A stretch of 64,000 bases of DNA from Murdochiella vaginalis (GTDB lineage: Bacteria; Bacillota; Clostridia; Tissierellales; Peptoniphilaceae): assembly GCF_900119705.1 (NCBI RefSeq), contig NZ_LT632322.1:744001-808000 (forward strand). Direction: 5' to 3'. This document shows, one piece after another, positions 9,528 through 19,087 of this stretch; within the stretch, counting starts at the first letter, position 1; the number at the start of each line of letters is the position of its first letter. Made by a program: the position numbers and the translations under genes. The notes beneath the pieces are model-generated. The model searched no databases. It was not told the DNA's origin and saw nothing but the letters and a program-made list of their open reading frames with translations.

Positions 9528-10147
9528 TGCGCATCCAAGAAGTCATTGTCGTCGAAGGCAAAGATGACGTTGCTGCTGTAAAAGCAGCGGTGGATGCCCA
9601 GTGTCTGACGACACATGGTCACGGCTTAAACGCGCGTCTCCTGCAGGATATCGAAGAGGCGGCCGAACGTTGCGGCATCATCATCCTGACGGATCCGGAT
9701 TATGCCGGAAAGCGCATTCGCCGTATTCTTACCGAGCATGTCCCGCAGGCAAAACAGGCGTATATTACCCGCGTCTCGGCGACGAAAGGCGATGACATCG
9801 GTGTGGAAAATGCCTCACCGGAAGCGATTCGCGAAGCACTCCAACGCGCACGGGCGACGCTTTGTGAAGAACGGCATGAATTTGATGCCGCGGATCTCTT
9901 CGCGCACGGACTGGACGGCGCCGCAGGGGCGAAGGAGCGGCGCATCGCTTTGGCCGCCGCACTTGGCATCAGCTACGGCAATGCCAAACAGATGCTGGCA
10001 CGCCTCAACGATTTCGGTATTACCCGAGAAGAATTTGAAACGGCTATGCAGGCCGTCCATTGCGAACGGGGAGAGGTTTCGGATAACCGGGAAACGGTGT
10101 ATAACGGGGAAACGGTTCCGCATTCGCCCTCGGAGAGCCGGCAATAG
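9527..10147 (+). CDS. rnmV: Ribonuclease M5 (5S rRNA maturation)
   Basis: 206 residues from the ATG at 9527, which shares its A with the tatD stop. The N-terminal Toprim domain shows the metal-binding Glu in VIVVEGKDD and the acidic cluster in TDPDYAGKRIR. A helical C-terminal domain follows. RNase M5 cleaves 5S rRNA precursor to its mature ends, usually on an L18-bound substrate. The position between tatD and ksgA matches the conserved Firmicute arrangement and supports the call. An upstream in-frame start at 9464 lies inside tatD and would add non-conserved residues. The last 25 residues are low-complexity. Confidence 0.93.
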   Translation: MRIQEVIVVEGKDDVAAVKAAVDAQCLTTHGHGLNARLLQDIEEAAERCGIIILTDPDYAGKRIRRILTEHVPQAKQAYITRVSATKGDDIGVENASPEAIREALQRARATLCEERHEFDAADLFAHGLDGAAGAKERRIALAAALGISYGNAKQMLARLNDFGITREEFETAMQAVHCERGEVSDNRETVYNGETVPHSPSESRQ

Positions 10148-10164
10148 CGAGCAAGGGGAAGCCA

Positions 10165-11040
10165 ATGATATGTGAACGTCTCTATATGCCTTCCGTTCTT
10201 CGTACGGTGATGAAGCGCCATCATCTGCGCTTTACGAAGTCGCTGGGTCAAAATTTTCTCATTGACGGCAATGCTGTGCGTAAAATTGTCGAAACCGCCG
10301 CGATTGCTGCTGACGATACGGTTCTCGAGGTCGGCCCGGGCATCGGCACCCTGACGCAAGCCCTTCTGGAAACCGGCGCGCACGTGATTACAGTGGAATT
10401 GGATCGCACCTTTTATCCGGTGCTAGAAGAAGCCTTTGGCGATAATCCGCGTTTTTCGCTGTTGAAGGGGGATGCGCTGAAGCTTCCTCTGGAAGAGGAA
10501 CTTAAACGGCTGGCTCCCGGAGCTGCCGTACACGTGGTCGCCAATGTGCCGTATTACATTACGACGCCGCTTCTGCGTCGTTTTCTGGATGATGCGCTTC
10601 CAATTGAAACCATCACGGTGCTGGTGCAGAACGAAGTGGCGGATCGCATGACGGCTGCGCCGGGAACCAAAACGTATGGAGCGCTTTCGCTTTTGCTTGC
10701 CCTGTACGGAAAAGCAACCAAGGCGTTTACGGTTCCGCGTACGTCATTTTTGCCGCCGCCCAAAGTGGATTCGGCGGTCGTACATTTGAAAAAAGATCCT
10801 CTGGGCAATCTCAGTGCAACGCAGCGCGATGAGGTGAATGCCATCGTCCGGCAGGCGTTTTTGGAACGGCGAAAAATGGTGAAAAAATCGCTCATGCAAT
10901 CCACGGGAGCGGATGCCTCGGCCATCGAATCGTTTCTGGTTTCACGTGGTCTGCCGAAGACGGCGCGGGCGGAGAATCTTTCGCCGGAGGATTTCGTGGC
11001 GCTTTGGCAAACATTTGGGTATAAGGACGAGCGAAAGTAG
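10165..11040 (+). CDS. rsmA: 16S rRNA dimethyladenosine transferase KsgA/RsmA
   Basis: 291 residues. It dimethylates two adjacent adenines in the 3' terminal helix of 16S rRNA during 30S maturation, using SAM. FTKSLGQNFLID near residue 24 is the family N-terminal signature. VLEVGPGIGTLTQALL is SAM motif I. The catalytic loop VANVPYYITTPLL has the N-x-P-Y/F motif. A helical RNA-binding domain ends the protein. The ATG at 10165 has AAGGGGAAG upstream. It follows rnmV by 17 nt and is probably in the same operon. Confidence 0.96.
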   Translation: MICERLYMPSVLRTVMKRHHLRFTKSLGQNFLIDGNAVRKIVETAAIAADDTVLEVGPGIGTLTQALLETGAHVITVELDRTFYPVLEEAFGDNPRFSLLKGDALKLPLEEELKRLAPGAAVHVVANVPYYITTPLLRRFLDDALPIETITVLVQNEVADRMTAAPGTKTYGALSLLLALYGKATKAFTVPRTSFLPPPKVDSAVVHLKKDPLGNLSATQRDEVNAIVRQAFLERRKMVKKSLMQSTGADASAIESFLVSRGLPKTARAENLSPEDFVALWQTFGYKDERK

Positions 11041-11066
11041 AACACCGAAAAAGAAAGGATGACCCC

Positions 11067-11297
11067 ATGGCAGAAGTAACAATTTATACCTCACCGACCT
11101 GCGTACACTGCAAGGCGGCAAAGGCATTTATGGCGGATAATAACATTGCGTATACCGAAAAGGATGTGGTAGCGGATGCCGACGCGCGCAAATGGATGCT
11201 GGATCGCGGCTATCGCGGCGTTCCCGTCATCGTGGTAGACGGGGAAGAGATCATCGGCTTCGATCAGAAGAAGCTGAGCGAATTGCTGAAGAAATAG
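11067..11297 (+). CDS. Glutaredoxin-like (NrdH/YruB type) thiol oxidoreductase
   Basis: 76 residues in a single thioredoxin-fold domain. The redox motif CVHC is at 11-14 and the cis-proline is in GVPVIVVDG near 50. GFDQKKLSELL matches the C-terminal helix of NrdH and YruB-like glutaredoxins. It probably exchanges electrons with a cytoplasmic disulfide partner; no ribonucleotide reductase is nearby, so the partner is unknown. The ATG follows AAAGGATGACCCC. A bidirectional terminator closes the metG-to-glutaredoxin unit. Confidence 0.88.
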   Translation: MAEVTIYTSPTCVHCKAAKAFMADNNIAYTEKDVVADADARKWMLDRGYRGVPVIVVDGEEIIGFDQKKLSELLKK

Positions 11298-11315
11298 GAT
11301 AACTAAGCAAAAAAA

Positions 11316-11352
11316 AAGACGTAGGAGAAGCTTCTCTCCTGCGTCTTGTTTT
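11316..11352. terminator. Bidirectional terminator between glutaredoxin and DUF1858 genes
   Basis: Stem AAGACG (11316-11321) and AGGAGA pair with TCTCCT and CGTCTT (11342-11347). A-runs lie on the left and T-runs on the right, so it can serve both convergent genes. Confidence 0.85.
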
Positions 11353-11354
11353 TG

Positions 11355-11645
11355 TTAGCACTCGTTCAGCTTTTCCACCAGCATGTCCGGGTCAATGCCG
11401 TGCACCCAGGCGGCCTGCTCCACGCTTTCCATGAGAGAGCTGGGGCAACCGATGCAGCCCATGCCGATGAGCATCAAGGTTTGGATGGTGCGCGGCTTGC
11501 GCTGAATTACTTCGGAAATGAGCATCTCCTTGGTGATCAGCACCTCTTTCTTTTCGTGTTTTTCGTTTTCGCTTTCCGGCGAAGTGGTTACTTTATTCTG
11601 CGGGGTATTTTCCTCCGCGGTCGATTGATGTTGAAACAGATTCAT
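11355..11645 (-). CDS. DUF1858 domain protein (hybrid-cluster-protein-associated redox-disulfide type)
   Basis: 96 residues. The first 35 are polar and low-complexity. The remainder is a compact DUF1858 domain: ITKEMLISEVIQRKP, then the cysteine pair in GMGCIGCPSS, then a helical end with MLVEKLNEC. Domains of this type are small cytoplasmic proteins with a CxxC thought to act in redox or metal handling; the biochemical role is not established. It converges with the glutaredoxin gene, another CxxC protein, but the two are transcribed towards each other and share only a terminator. Confidence 0.85.
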   Translation of the reverse strand: MNLFQHQSTAEENTPQNKVTTSPESENEKHEKKEVLITKEMLISEVIQRKPRTIQTLMLIGMGCIGCPSSLMESVEQAAWVHGIDPDMLVEKLNEC

Positions 11646-11947
11646 TGTGCCTCCTTACTACGGATATAACCTTATCACTCTTTTATCCAAAAAAAACAAA
11701 ATGAAACAAAAGACGATTTATTTTGTCGGGATTATTATCGGACACGTTCAGTGTAGCAAAAGGAGCCTACTGAATCAATGTGATGTGTGGGGAAGTATGT
11801 TACTATAAAGAAGATAAGAACAACCACGGCGAAAGTCGGGCTTTAACGCTTCGGCAGGTGTAGAAAGAAATTGCGTTTCGCGCCGGCCTGTCGGAAGCCA
11901 TTTGAATAACGAAATTCGTAAAGAACTGTTTTTTGGAAGGGGAAAGT
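11646..11947. other. Intergenic region between DUF1858 and aminopeptidase genes
   Basis: Divergent promoter region of 302 nt. On the plus strand TGTTACTAT at 11799-11807 could be an extended -10 for the aminopeptidase, leaving a leader of about 135 nt. No riboswitch fold or open frame with a ribosome site was recognised in that leader. Confidence 0.4.
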
Positions 11948-13333
11948 ATGAAATACGAGAGAACAAATGTGTGGGAAACCCTCACCGATGCGGAATGCAA
12001 GGAAATGGAAGCGTATAGTCAGGAATACATCACGTTTTTATCCCAGGCAAAAACGGAGCGTTTAGCGCATGATTATATTGTCAAGGCCGCAAAAGAAGCA
12101 GGCTTTCTGCCGCTTGATGAAGCACTGAAAAAGGGTGTCAAGGCGGGCGATAAGATCGTCGCTTCCAACCGCGGCAAAAGCGCAGCCCTTTTTGTCATCG
12201 GCCAAGATTTATGCGAGGGCATGGATATTGTCGGTTCGCATATTGATGCGCCCAGACTCGACATCAAAGCCAATCCGCTGCATGAAGACGGCAACATGGC
12301 GTATCTTCGCACGCACTATTATGGCGGCGTGAAAAAATATCACTGGGTGAATACGCCGTTGGCCCTGCACGGCGTGCTGTTCACGAAAGATGGAAAGCGT
12401 GTCGAGGTGCACATCGGTGAGGAACCGACCGACCCGGTGTTCTACATCAACGATTTGCTGATTCATCTGTCTCACAATCCCAACCAGAAAACCTCTGCCG
12501 AAAACATCACCGGCGAGCGGCTTCAAATTGTAGTTGGCCATAGCAGCCGCGGCAAGCAGGAAGAGGATAAGGATCCGATTCTGACAAACATTCTGTCGAT
12601 TTTGCATGAAAAATATGGCATTGAAGAAGAGGATTTTCAGGTGGCGGAGCTGGAAGCTGTTCCGGCCGGTCCGGCGCGGGAAGTCGGCTTTGACCGCTCG
12701 CTCATTGCGGGACACGGTCATGACGATCGCATCTGCTCCTTTGCCAATCTGAAAGCGATTTTAGAAACGGAAAAGCCGGAGCGCACAGCGGTCGGCCTTT
12801 TCGTGGACAAAGAAGAGGTCGGCTCCATCGGCAATACCGGCATGAAGTCTCATTTCTTCGTGAATGCGGTCGCAGAGCTGATCGCTTCGGAGAAGGGCGA
12901 GTACAGTGAGCTCTATCTCAAGCGTTCGATGGCTCGTTCCCGTGTGCTCTCCGCAGACGTTACTGCCGCGTTTGATCCGCAATACGAAGGCACGCAAGTC
13001 TTTGAAAAGCAGAACACCGCGCGCATCGGTTGCGGCGTAGCCATTGCCAAATATACGGGATCCGGCGGAAAAGGCGGCTCCAACGATGCCAATGCCGAAT
13101 TCTTAAATGATGTTCGTCAGATTTTCAAGGCCAACGGCGTGATCTATCAAACCGCTGAGCTCGGCGCCGTGGATGCCGGTGGCGGCGGCACGATCGCTTA
13201 CATTCTTGCCGAATACGGTGCGGATGTCGTCGATTGCGGCACGGCCATGCTCTCCATGCATGCACCGATCGAACTGGCCTCCAAGGCTGACGCCTATGAA
13301 ACCTATCGCGCCTATCGCGCGTTCTTGAAATAG
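11948..13333 (+). CDS. M18-family metallo-aminopeptidase
   Basis: 461 residues from the ATG at 11948, behind GAAGGGGAAAG; a TTG five codons upstream is less likely. The M18 (aminopeptidase I) metal site is visible in order: IVGSHIDAPRLD, then GHDDR at about 255, FVDKEEVGSIG, and the C-terminal MHAPIELAS. Family members are large cytoplasmic zinc enzymes that remove N-terminal residues, often acidic ones, from peptides. This suits an organism living on peptides, as does pepT at the other end of the window. It is followed 51 nt later by the surface protein gene. Confidence 0.93.
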   Translation: MKYERTNVWETLTDAECKEMEAYSQEYITFLSQAKTERLAHDYIVKAAKEAGFLPLDEALKKGVKAGDKIVASNRGKSAALFVIGQDLCEGMDIVGSHIDAPRLDIKANPLHEDGNMAYLRTHYYGGVKKYHWVNTPLALHGVLFTKDGKRVEVHIGEEPTDPVFYINDLLIHLSHNPNQKTSAENITGERLQIVVGHSSRGKQEEDKDPILTNILSILHEKYGIEEEDFQVAELEAVPAGPAREVGFDRSLIAGHGHDDRICSFANLKAILETEKPERTAVGLFVDKEEVGSIGNTGMKSHFFVNAVAELIASEKGEYSELYLKRSMARSRVLSADVTAAFDPQYEGTQVFEKQNTARIGCGVAIAKYTGSGGKGGSNDANAEFLNDVRQIFKANGVIYQTAELGAVDAGGGGTIAYILAEYGADVVDCGTAMLSMHAPIELASKADAYETYRAYRAFLK

Positions 13334-13384
13334 ACACCGAGGAGATACTGTTCACGCGAAATATTCACGCAAAAGGGGAGGAAA

Positions 13385-16300
13385 ATGAAACGCCATAAGA
13401 TACCCGTAGTCCTTGCAGGCATATTGATGTTGTTGACCCTGCTTTGGACAAGACCGGCCTTTGCCGCCGATGTTGATGTTTCTACGATGCAAGGCCTCAA
13501 ACAAGCGATTGTGGATAAAAACTCGATTACCCTGACAGCAGATATCGAGGTAAAAGAAGAGTTAACGATTCCCGCTGATTATAACGGTACGATTAAATCG
13601 GAGGGGAAAACACTAAGCTTGGCTTCCGGTGTTAATAATATGTTTGTCATTGCAAAGGGTGCCAACGTGACGTTTGACAACATCGTTTTCGACGGAAAAG
13701 AAAAGGGTCGTATTATCGATGCCGGCGAAGCGACTGTGACGATTAAAAATTCTACACTACAGAATGCGACAACGGATACGTTTGGGCAGAAGATTGTCGA
13801 CAACAAAGATACGCAACGCTATGAAGGCGGCGCGATTTATGCTGCTCATACGACGTTAAATTTGGAAAATACAAATTTTGAAAACAACCATACTAAGGCC
13901 ACAGTGCCAAGCCCGGGCGCACCGCATGGTGGCGCCATCGTTTCCTATTCGGCAAAAATCAAAATAACCGGCGGCTCATTTATAAACAACCATACCGGAA
14001 AAGTGGATAAGGAATATTCTTCTCATGGTGAAGGCGGAGCGATCAAATTGCATCCGGGTTCGACGTTAACGATAAACGATCCCTCTGTGACCAAAAAAGA
14101 TACTACCGTTTTCGATAGAAATCATTTAGACAGTCTTGAAGACAAAGGCGGAAGACAAGGCGGCGCGATCGAAGCAACGCAGTCTAAAGTGTACATTTAT
14201 GGTGCTACATTTAAGATTCCCGGACCCTTTAATACAGGCGGAGCCATCAAATTTGAAGGATGTGATGAAGCAGTTGTTAAAAATGCTCATTTTGAAACCG
14301 TAGCAAAAAAGGGGACTATCGGTGTCGCCGGGGGAGCAATCACATCGGAAAACTCCAATCTTTCCATTGATAGTTCTTCATTTAAAGCTAATGAAGGTTC
14401 CAGAGTTTCTGAGGCCGGTGGGCTGATACAAGTCGTGGCCGGAGGAGAATTTAATCTTACCAACTCATCTCTTGAAGGCGCCGGTGCATGGTGGAATGGC
14501 GGTAGATATACTGCCAATACCGGTGGAGCAATTAACTTCTATGATGCCTGCTCTGTCATGGCGAATATCGAAAATACGACAATTCAAAATTTCATGGCGG
14601 ATGGCGCAGGTGCTGGAATATCTTTGGCGAAGTATGCGGGCCATACAGCTGGTGTTCATCTTACGATGAAAGACACCACCATCATCAATACGGCGACCTA
14701 TGTCTTTCAGGGGACGGGACTTGGCGGTGCGATGTTTGTCGGAAGCGGCAACACCGTTACGATCGAAGGCGGAACAATTTCTTCTCAGACTGCATCAAAT
14801 AATGCCGGAGCGATCTTCAACGAAGGCTCTGTAACGATTACAGGCGGCGCTGCCTTAAAGGATAATTTTGCCTACAACATGGTTGGCGGCATCTATAATG
14901 ACGGCTATCTCAAGATTGATGACGCGACCATTACAGGCAACAAAAAAGGGGACTGGTCTACAGGAGATGGGCACGTTCTCACTAAGGATGAAATGGGCGG
15001 CATCAACATCTATGCGGACAAGGATGTCATCATTACTCCGAAGGCAAAATTTGACGGGAATGATATTCGCGTGCTGGATGGGCAGTCCAAGATTTTGCTC
15101 ACGGGGGCTTTGACGAATCAACTCAATGTGTCCGTCAGTGAGAAGGCAAAAAAGCATAGTGATCCAAAGAGCATTTTCGACCGCTATTCCGAAACACAGG
15201 AAAGATACATCGGCTATACGGTGGCAGGCGGAACGGATAATTACACGCCAACGCCTGAAGATGCTAAGAAAATTCATTATGTGTCAAAAGATGCAAGTCA
15301 AGCCATAGCAGCTGTCGATGATCATACGTCAATTGGCAAGTGGGATTATGTATTTAATCCAGACAATAACACGGTTGTCTTGGGCCAACGTGCCAAGATG
15401 ACGTATCATGCGAATTATGACGAGAAGAGTGCAAGATTTATAGATAATTCGAAGGAAAAAGAACAGATCTACACCTTCTATGGTTCGGGTGGCGGAGAGC
15501 CCAAGGTTTCCATCAATGACGTTGCCGTTACCTATTTGACCGAACTAAAAGAGAAGCCGGTTTCAAAGTGGATTTTTGACGGATGGTATAACCATACGCC
15601 ACAACAGCCACCTGTTGATGCTGCTTGCGCTGCTTTCCGCAACACGAAGAAAAATACTGTTTCTGCTTCAAAAGTTAAATTTGCGGATGCCTATTTTGTT
15701 GATACCACAGACAAGATTACAAAAATTGTGGATCCCAATGAGCTGCACGTCTATGCCGGTTGGAAGCCCTTGGATATTACGCTATCTAAAGTGTGGGATG
15801 ACGAGAATGCAACAGAAAAAGCAAAAAGTGCAGTTTTGACACTTACTCCTGGTAAAGACGGTAATAATCAAGAAACCTTTACTGCAAGTAGAACCGAGAC
15901 AAGCAAAACCTTTGAGGACTTGGATAAGTTTCAAGAAGACGGTACTACTCCGTTGGAATACAAAGTTGATGAACCTACCGTACCGGAAGAATATACTAAA
16001 ACAATTGAACAACTGGATAACAGTAAGTCTGAAGAAGATAAAATCTCAGCAAAGGTTACGAACAGCAAGGCGGATAAAGGAAGCGTGTATGTAAAATACA
16101 TTACGGAAGACGGCGCTATCTTGGAAGCTGAAAGCGCAGTCAAACAAGATGCGCCGGTAGGCGAAGAATATACAACAGAACAAAAAGCCTTCGAAGGGTA
16201 TGCATTTTCAACAATGGGAGAAGGCTCAGCAGCTGCTAGTGGAAAGGTTGTAAAGGGAGATCTTCACGTAGTATATGTGTACAAAAAGGCAGAAAAAGGA

Positions 16301-16996
16301 AATGTCTATGTAAAATATATTACGGAAGATGGAACCGTCTTGGAGGCGGAAAGTGCAGTCAAAAAAGATGCACCGGTAGGCGAAGCATACACAACAGAAC
16401 AAAAGGCCTTCGACGGGTATGCATTTTCAAAAATGGGCGAAGGTTCAGCAGCTGCCAGTGGAACGGTTGTAAAGGGAGATCTTCACGTAGTATATGTTTA
16501 CAAAAAGGCGGAAAAAGGAAGCGTGTATGTAAAATATATTGCAGAAGATGGAACCGTATTGGAAGCTGAAAGCGCAGTCAAACAAGATGCGCCGGTAGGC
16601 GAAGAATATACAACAGAACAAAAAGCCTTCGAAGGGTATGCATTTTCAACAATGGGAGAAGGCTCGGCAGCTGCTAGTGGAAAGGTTGTTATTGGGGATC
16701 TTCACGTAGTTTATGTGTACAAAAAGGCAGATACTCCAACCCCGGACCCCAATCCAAATCCAACCCCGGATCCTAAACCAGACCCGACTCCGACTCCGGA
16801 ACCGACTCCGACTCCGACGCCAACGCCAACTCCGACTCCGGAACCGACGCCAGCACCCCAGCCACAGCCTCAACCGGCTCCTGAGCAGAAGAAAACAGTT
16901 GCTCCGAAGACAGGAGAAGAACTCCAGTTGGTGATGGCCACCTCCATGACGTTGCTGTCCGCCGGTGCATATTTGGGAATGAAAAAGAAAAAGTAA
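13385..16996 (+). CDS. Large repeat-containing, wall-anchored surface protein (beta-helix, Cna-B-like, MucBP-like)
   Basis: 1203 residues. A signal peptide ends near FAFAADV-type sequence at residue 27. Residues about 30-600 form a parallel beta-helix-like region with repeated GGAI motifs followed by NFENN or SFINN phrases, as in polymorphic outer surface proteins. An InlB-like segment (about 670-790) and a Cna-B-like segment (LSKVWDDEN, about 795-895) follow. Three near-identical 73-residue MucBP-like repeats lie at 898-1116, then a Pro-Thr-Pro-Glu spacer. The sorting signal is VAPKTGEE, a hydrophobic stretch and KKKK. It is probably a sortase-anchored adhesin reaching out through the wall; MucBP-like modules elsewhere bind mucins. 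RBS GGGGAGG precedes the ATG. A strong terminator follows. Confidence 0.92.
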   Translation: MKRHKIPVVLAGILMLLTLLWTRPAFAADVDVSTMQGLKQAIVDKNSITLTADIEVKEELTIPADYNGTIKSEGKTLSLASGVNNMFVIAKGANVTFDNIVFDGKEKGRIIDAGEATVTIKNSTLQNATTDTFGQKIVDNKDTQRYEGGAIYAAHTTLNLENTNFENNHTKATVPSPGAPHGGAIVSYSAKIKITGGSFINNHTGKVDKEYSSHGEGGAIKLHPGSTLTINDPSVTKKDTTVFDRNHLDSLEDKGGRQGGAIEATQSKVYIYGATFKIPGPFNTGGAIKFEGCDEAVVKNAHFETVAKKGTIGVAGGAITSENSNLSIDSSSFKANEGSRVSEAGGLIQVVAGGEFNLTNSSLEGAGAWWNGGRYTANTGGAINFYDACSVMANIENTTIQNFMADGAGAGISLAKYAGHTAGVHLTMKDTTIINTATYVFQGTGLGGAMFVGSGNTVTIEGGTISSQTASNNAGAIFNEGSVTITGGAALKDNFAYNMVGGIYNDGYLKIDDATITGNKKGDWSTGDGHVLTKDEMGGINIYADKDVIITPKAKFDGNDIRVLDGQSKILLTGALTNQLNVSVSEKAKKHSDPKSIFDRYSETQERYIGYTVAGGTDNYTPTPEDAKKIHYVSKDASQAIAAVDDHTSIGKWDYVFNPDNNTVVLGQRAKMTYHANYDEKSARFIDNSKEKEQIYTFYGSGGGEPKVSINDVAVTYLTELKEKPVSKWIFDGWYNHTPQQPPVDAACAAFRNTKKNTVSASKVKFADAYFVDTTDKITKIVDPNELHVYAGWKPLDITLSKVWDDENATEKAKSAVLTLTPGKDGNNQETFTASRTETSKTFEDLDKFQEDGTTPLEYKVDEPTVPEEYTKTIEQLDNSKSEEDKISAKVTNSKADKGSVYVKYITEDGAILEAESAVKQDAPVGEEYTTEQKAFEGYAFSTMGEGSAAASGKVVKGDLHVVYVYKKAEKGNVYVKYITEDGTVLEAESAVKKDAPVGEAYTTEQKAFDGYAFSKMGEGSAAASGTVVKGDLHVVYVYKKAEKGSVYVKYIAEDGTVLEAESAVKQDAPVGEEYTTEQKAFEGYAFSTMGEGSAAASGKVVIGDLHVVYVYKKADTPTPDPNPNPTPDPKPDPTPTPEPTPTPTPTPTPTPEPTPAPQPQPQPAPEQKKTVAPKTGEELQLVMATSMTLLSAGAYLGMKKKK
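16076..16732 (+). repeat. Three tandem 219-bp repeats inside the surface protein gene
   Basis: Units 16076-16294, 16295-16513 and 16514-16732 each encode 73 residues starting KGxVYVKYI and ending YVYKKA. The first and third are nearly identical at DNA level, the second differs at scattered sites. The unit is a multiple of three, so recombination would change length without breaking the frame. Confidence 0.93.
16735..16890 (+). repeat. Pro-Thr-Pro coding microsatellite (wall-spanning spacer)
   Basis: About 50 codons of alternating proline with Thr, Asp, Asn, Glu or Gln, built from CCGACT and CCAAAT-like hexamers. It encodes an extended peptidoglycan-crossing linker before the sorting signal and is prone to slippage in multiples of six bases. 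Confidence 0.85.
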
Positions 16997-17030
16997 AACT
17001 CTATTCTTCACTACGTAAGTGAAGTGACGA

Positions 17031-17072
17031 AAGCTCCGGGCTACGCAGAAAAGCGTAGCTCGGAGCTTTTTT
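17031..17072 (+). terminator. Terminator of the large surface protein gene
   Basis: A 16-nt left arm (17031-17046) pairs with 17053-17068 with one interruption and is followed by a T-run. A smaller hairpin, CTTCACT with AGTGAAG, lies at 17007-17025 just before it. Confidence 0.9.
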
Positions 17073-17103
17073 GGATTAAATATTTCGCTGTAAGAGGGGA
17101 GAA

Positions 17104-17514
17104 GGAGCCCAAAAAGGAAAAGCAGAAAAAAAAGGCTCCTATGATGTTCGACTTTAACGCAAAAAAAAGGAGCCCAAAATGCAGAAAGAAAAATTGAGGC
17201 TCCTATATGCTTGTGATATGACACCCAAAAAGGGGCCTCAATTTGCGAAAGCGAAAAAAAGGCTCCTTTTTCTGCCAAATCTGGAGCTTGTTTTGGAGCC
17301 TAAAAGATGAAAAATCAAATTTGGTCTCCTTTTCGCTTGTAATAGTAAGAAAAGAGAGGAGCCCAAAACGTACAATACAAAAAAGAGGCTCCTTTTTTCG
17401 CGAAAAATGAGGTTTGGTAAGGAGCCCAAATTGGATAACGATAAAATGAGGTCCTTTTTTGCCAAAAATGAGGCTTGATAAGGAGCTTCAATTCACGATA
17501 ACGGAAAAAGCTCT
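17104..17514. repeat. Array A: seven 63-bp hairpin units, non-coding
   Basis: Units begin near 17104, 17168, 17232, 17295, 17358, 17421 and 17482, a spacing of 64, 64, 63, 63, 63 and 61 nt. Each starts with GGAGCCC or a variant, has a 20-24-nt A-rich loop and closes with GGCTCCT, usually followed by T5-6. This makes a row of terminator-like hairpins with long loops. The stems vary (GGGGCC, GGTCTCC, GGTCC, GCTC), the last copy being most degraded. It lies between the terminator of the surface protein gene and the veg promoter. Frames on the minus strand stay open through it only because the period is a multiple of three. They lack ribosome sites, so I do not call genes. Confidence 0.85.
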
Positions 17515-17554
17515 TTTTTCTGAGAGGAAGCACGCCAAGAACCCCAAATGAAAT

Positions 17555-17583
17555 TTGCATAATTCACAATTTTCCTGTATAAT
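17555..17583 (+). promoter_or_regulatory. veg promoter
   Basis: TTGCAT at 17555-17560, a 17-bp spacer and a perfect TATAAT at 17578-17583, 41 nt before the veg start. This is among the best sigma-A-type promoters in the window and suits the strong expression known for veg genes. Confidence 0.88.
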
Positions 17584-17624
17584 ATAAAAGCTATTTGTAC
17601 CCAGAGAGGGAAGGCGGGTGTGGT

Positions 17625-17864
17625 ATGCAAGAAAACAGCTTAATTCAGGCCATCCGCAGTGAAGTCGAGCAAAACATAGGACGTACTGTGGTTGTGCGCG
17701 CGGACAAAGGGCGAAAGCGGATCGTCACAAAAGAAGGCATCATTGAGAATGCATTTGAGGACGTCTTTACCGTGCGCATTTCGAATGCCTTTGAAATGGA
17801 ACGCACCGTATCGTATACGTATACGGATGTTCTGACTTCTACCGTAAAGCTGACGGTATATTGA
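17625..17864 (+). CDS. veg: Veg family protein
   Basis: 79 residues from the ATG at 17625, downstream of GAGGGAAGGCGGG. The small Veg (DUF1021) beta-rich domain fills the whole protein: IRSEVEQNIGRTVVVRADKGRKR, then EGIIENAFEDVFTV and VSYTYTDVLT. Veg is an abundant, strongly transcribed Firmicute protein; in Bacillus it has been linked to biofilm gene control, and its molecular action is not settled. It sits between ksgA and ispE as in Bacillus, though here separated from ksgA by about 6.5 kb of surface-protein and array sequence. Confidence 0.93.
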   Translation: MQENSLIQAIRSEVEQNIGRTVVVRADKGRKRIVTKEGIIENAFEDVFTVRISNAFEMERTVSYTYTDVLTSTVKLTVY

Positions 17865-17870
17865 TCGAAA

Positions 17871-17894
17871 AAGGGCTCAGTAGAGCCCTTTTTT
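17871..17894 (+). terminator. Terminator between veg and ispE
   Basis: An 8-bp stem AAGGGCTC/GAGCCCTT (17871-17878 with 17883-17890), a tetraloop and T6. It leaves only 28 nt to the ispE start, so ispE probably relies on read-through from the veg promoter at reduced level. Confidence 0.88.
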
Positions 17895-17922
17895 CATGAG
17901 AAAAATCATGACGGAGGACGGC

Positions 17923-18756
17923 ATGGAATTGGAAGTACAGGCCAATGCAAAGGTGAATCTGGCATTGGATATTCTCGGTGTGCGTGAGGATGGCTATCAC
18001 GATCTGGACGGCGTGATGCAGGAGATTGCGCTGCATGATACGCTGACGATCGAAAATGGACGTGGCGGATTTGTGCTGTTCTGTGATCATCCGCATCTTA
18101 AGCTCGACGAAAACAATTTAATTTATAAGGCGTGGAACGCGCTGCGCGATCGGACTGCGGACGATTCCGTCATTATCGAACTGGAAAAGCGCATTCCTCT
18201 TTCCGCCGGTTTAGGCGGAGGAAGTGCGGATGCTGCAGCCACTTTGGTGGGGCTCAATCGTCTATGGAATTTGGGACTCGGTGATGAGGAACTGATTAAA
18301 ATAGCTGGTGGCATTGACTCGGATACCGCCTTTTTCATTCGTGGTGGCACCCAGCGTGCGCAGGGAAGGGGAAATATCTTGACGCCGTTGCCACGGTTTT
18401 CTCAAAAGCCGCTGCTTTTGATCAACACGGGCGATACCATCAGCTCACGTTATGTGTACGATCGCGTAGAACCGAATGGGACAGTGCCGGTATCCAAAAT
18501 GATTGATTTGCTGCAGTACGATAACCTTAAGGCCTATCCGCTGATGCGAAATCACATGGAAAGCGTGTCTTTCGACTCCATTCCCAAACTGGCGAAGATT
18601 AAGAAAGAGTTGGAAGAATCTGGCGCTTTAGCGGCTCTCATGAGCGGCAGCGGACCGACCATGTTCGGAATTTATGAAACCATGGAACAAGCGGAAGAGG
18701 CCTACGAGCGCTTCCGAGATCAATATTCCTTTGTTTTGCTGACACGCACCGTGTGA
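17923..18756 (+). CDS. ispE: 4-diphosphocytidyl-2-C-methyl-D-erythritol kinase
   Basis: 277 residues from the ATG at 17923, chosen because GGAGG lies 6 nt upstream and the protein then begins at the usual place (MELEVQANAKVNLALDI). An ATG at 17896 would fall directly on the tail of the terminator. The GHMP kinase fold shows NAKVNL, GYHDLDGVMQ, the ATP loop PLSAGLGGGSADAAA near residue 85-100, and LMSGSGPTMFG near the end. It phosphorylates CDP-methylerythritol in the non-mevalonate isoprenoid pathway. The neighbouring pathway genes ispD and ispF are not in this window. Confidence 0.95.
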   Translation: MELEVQANAKVNLALDILGVREDGYHDLDGVMQEIALHDTLTIENGRGGFVLFCDHPHLKLDENNLIYKAWNALRDRTADDSVIIELEKRIPLSAGLGGGSADAAATLVGLNRLWNLGLGDEELIKIAGGIDSDTAFFIRGGTQRAQGRGNILTPLPRFSQKPLLLINTGDTISSRYVYDRVEPNGTVPVSKMIDLLQYDNLKAYPLMRNHMESVSFDSIPKLAKIKKELEESGALAALMSGSGPTMFGIYETMEQAEEAYERFRDQYSFVLLTRTV

Positions 18757-19087
18757 CCATGGAAAAAATATAAATAAATATTTAAAAATGGAAAAAGAAA
18801 AGGTTTGCAAACGAAAACTTATCCATAAATATGGATTATTTGAACGCGTCGGGCTTTTTCTCGATTCCACAACATGTGGTGGAGTCATTTAAACGAAACA
18901 CATTGCTTAGCAGAAATTTCGATAATTTACGTGATATTTTTTCGTTTAATGGGTTGAACAATGACGGGGCGTTCGTTATAATACAAATAGTATTACAGGA
19001 ATGCCACAGGGATACCGTTTTCATACGATTTCATCTCAAAATAATGGGAAATCACGATGAAAAACGGAAACACATAGAGGTGCGTCG
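18757..19087. other. Intergenic region with promoter and leader of the VanY-like gene
   Basis: The first 150 nt are AT-rich with no credible gene. A promoter is at 18954-18982, followed by a leader of about 100 nt in which I see no recognisable riboswitch. Confidence 0.55.
18954..18982 (+). promoter_or_regulatory. Promoter of the VanY-like gene
   Basis: TTGAAC at 18954-18959, a 17-bp spacer and TATAAT at 18977-18982. The predicted transcript starts near 18989, about 100 nt before the start codon. Confidence 0.85.

Noticed and set aside
17238-17560. Two minus-strand open frames through array A with KRSLFF-type peptide repeats
   Set aside because: The 63-bp period is a multiple of three, so frames stay open by chance. 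The frames lack ribosome sites and contain terminator-like hairpins.
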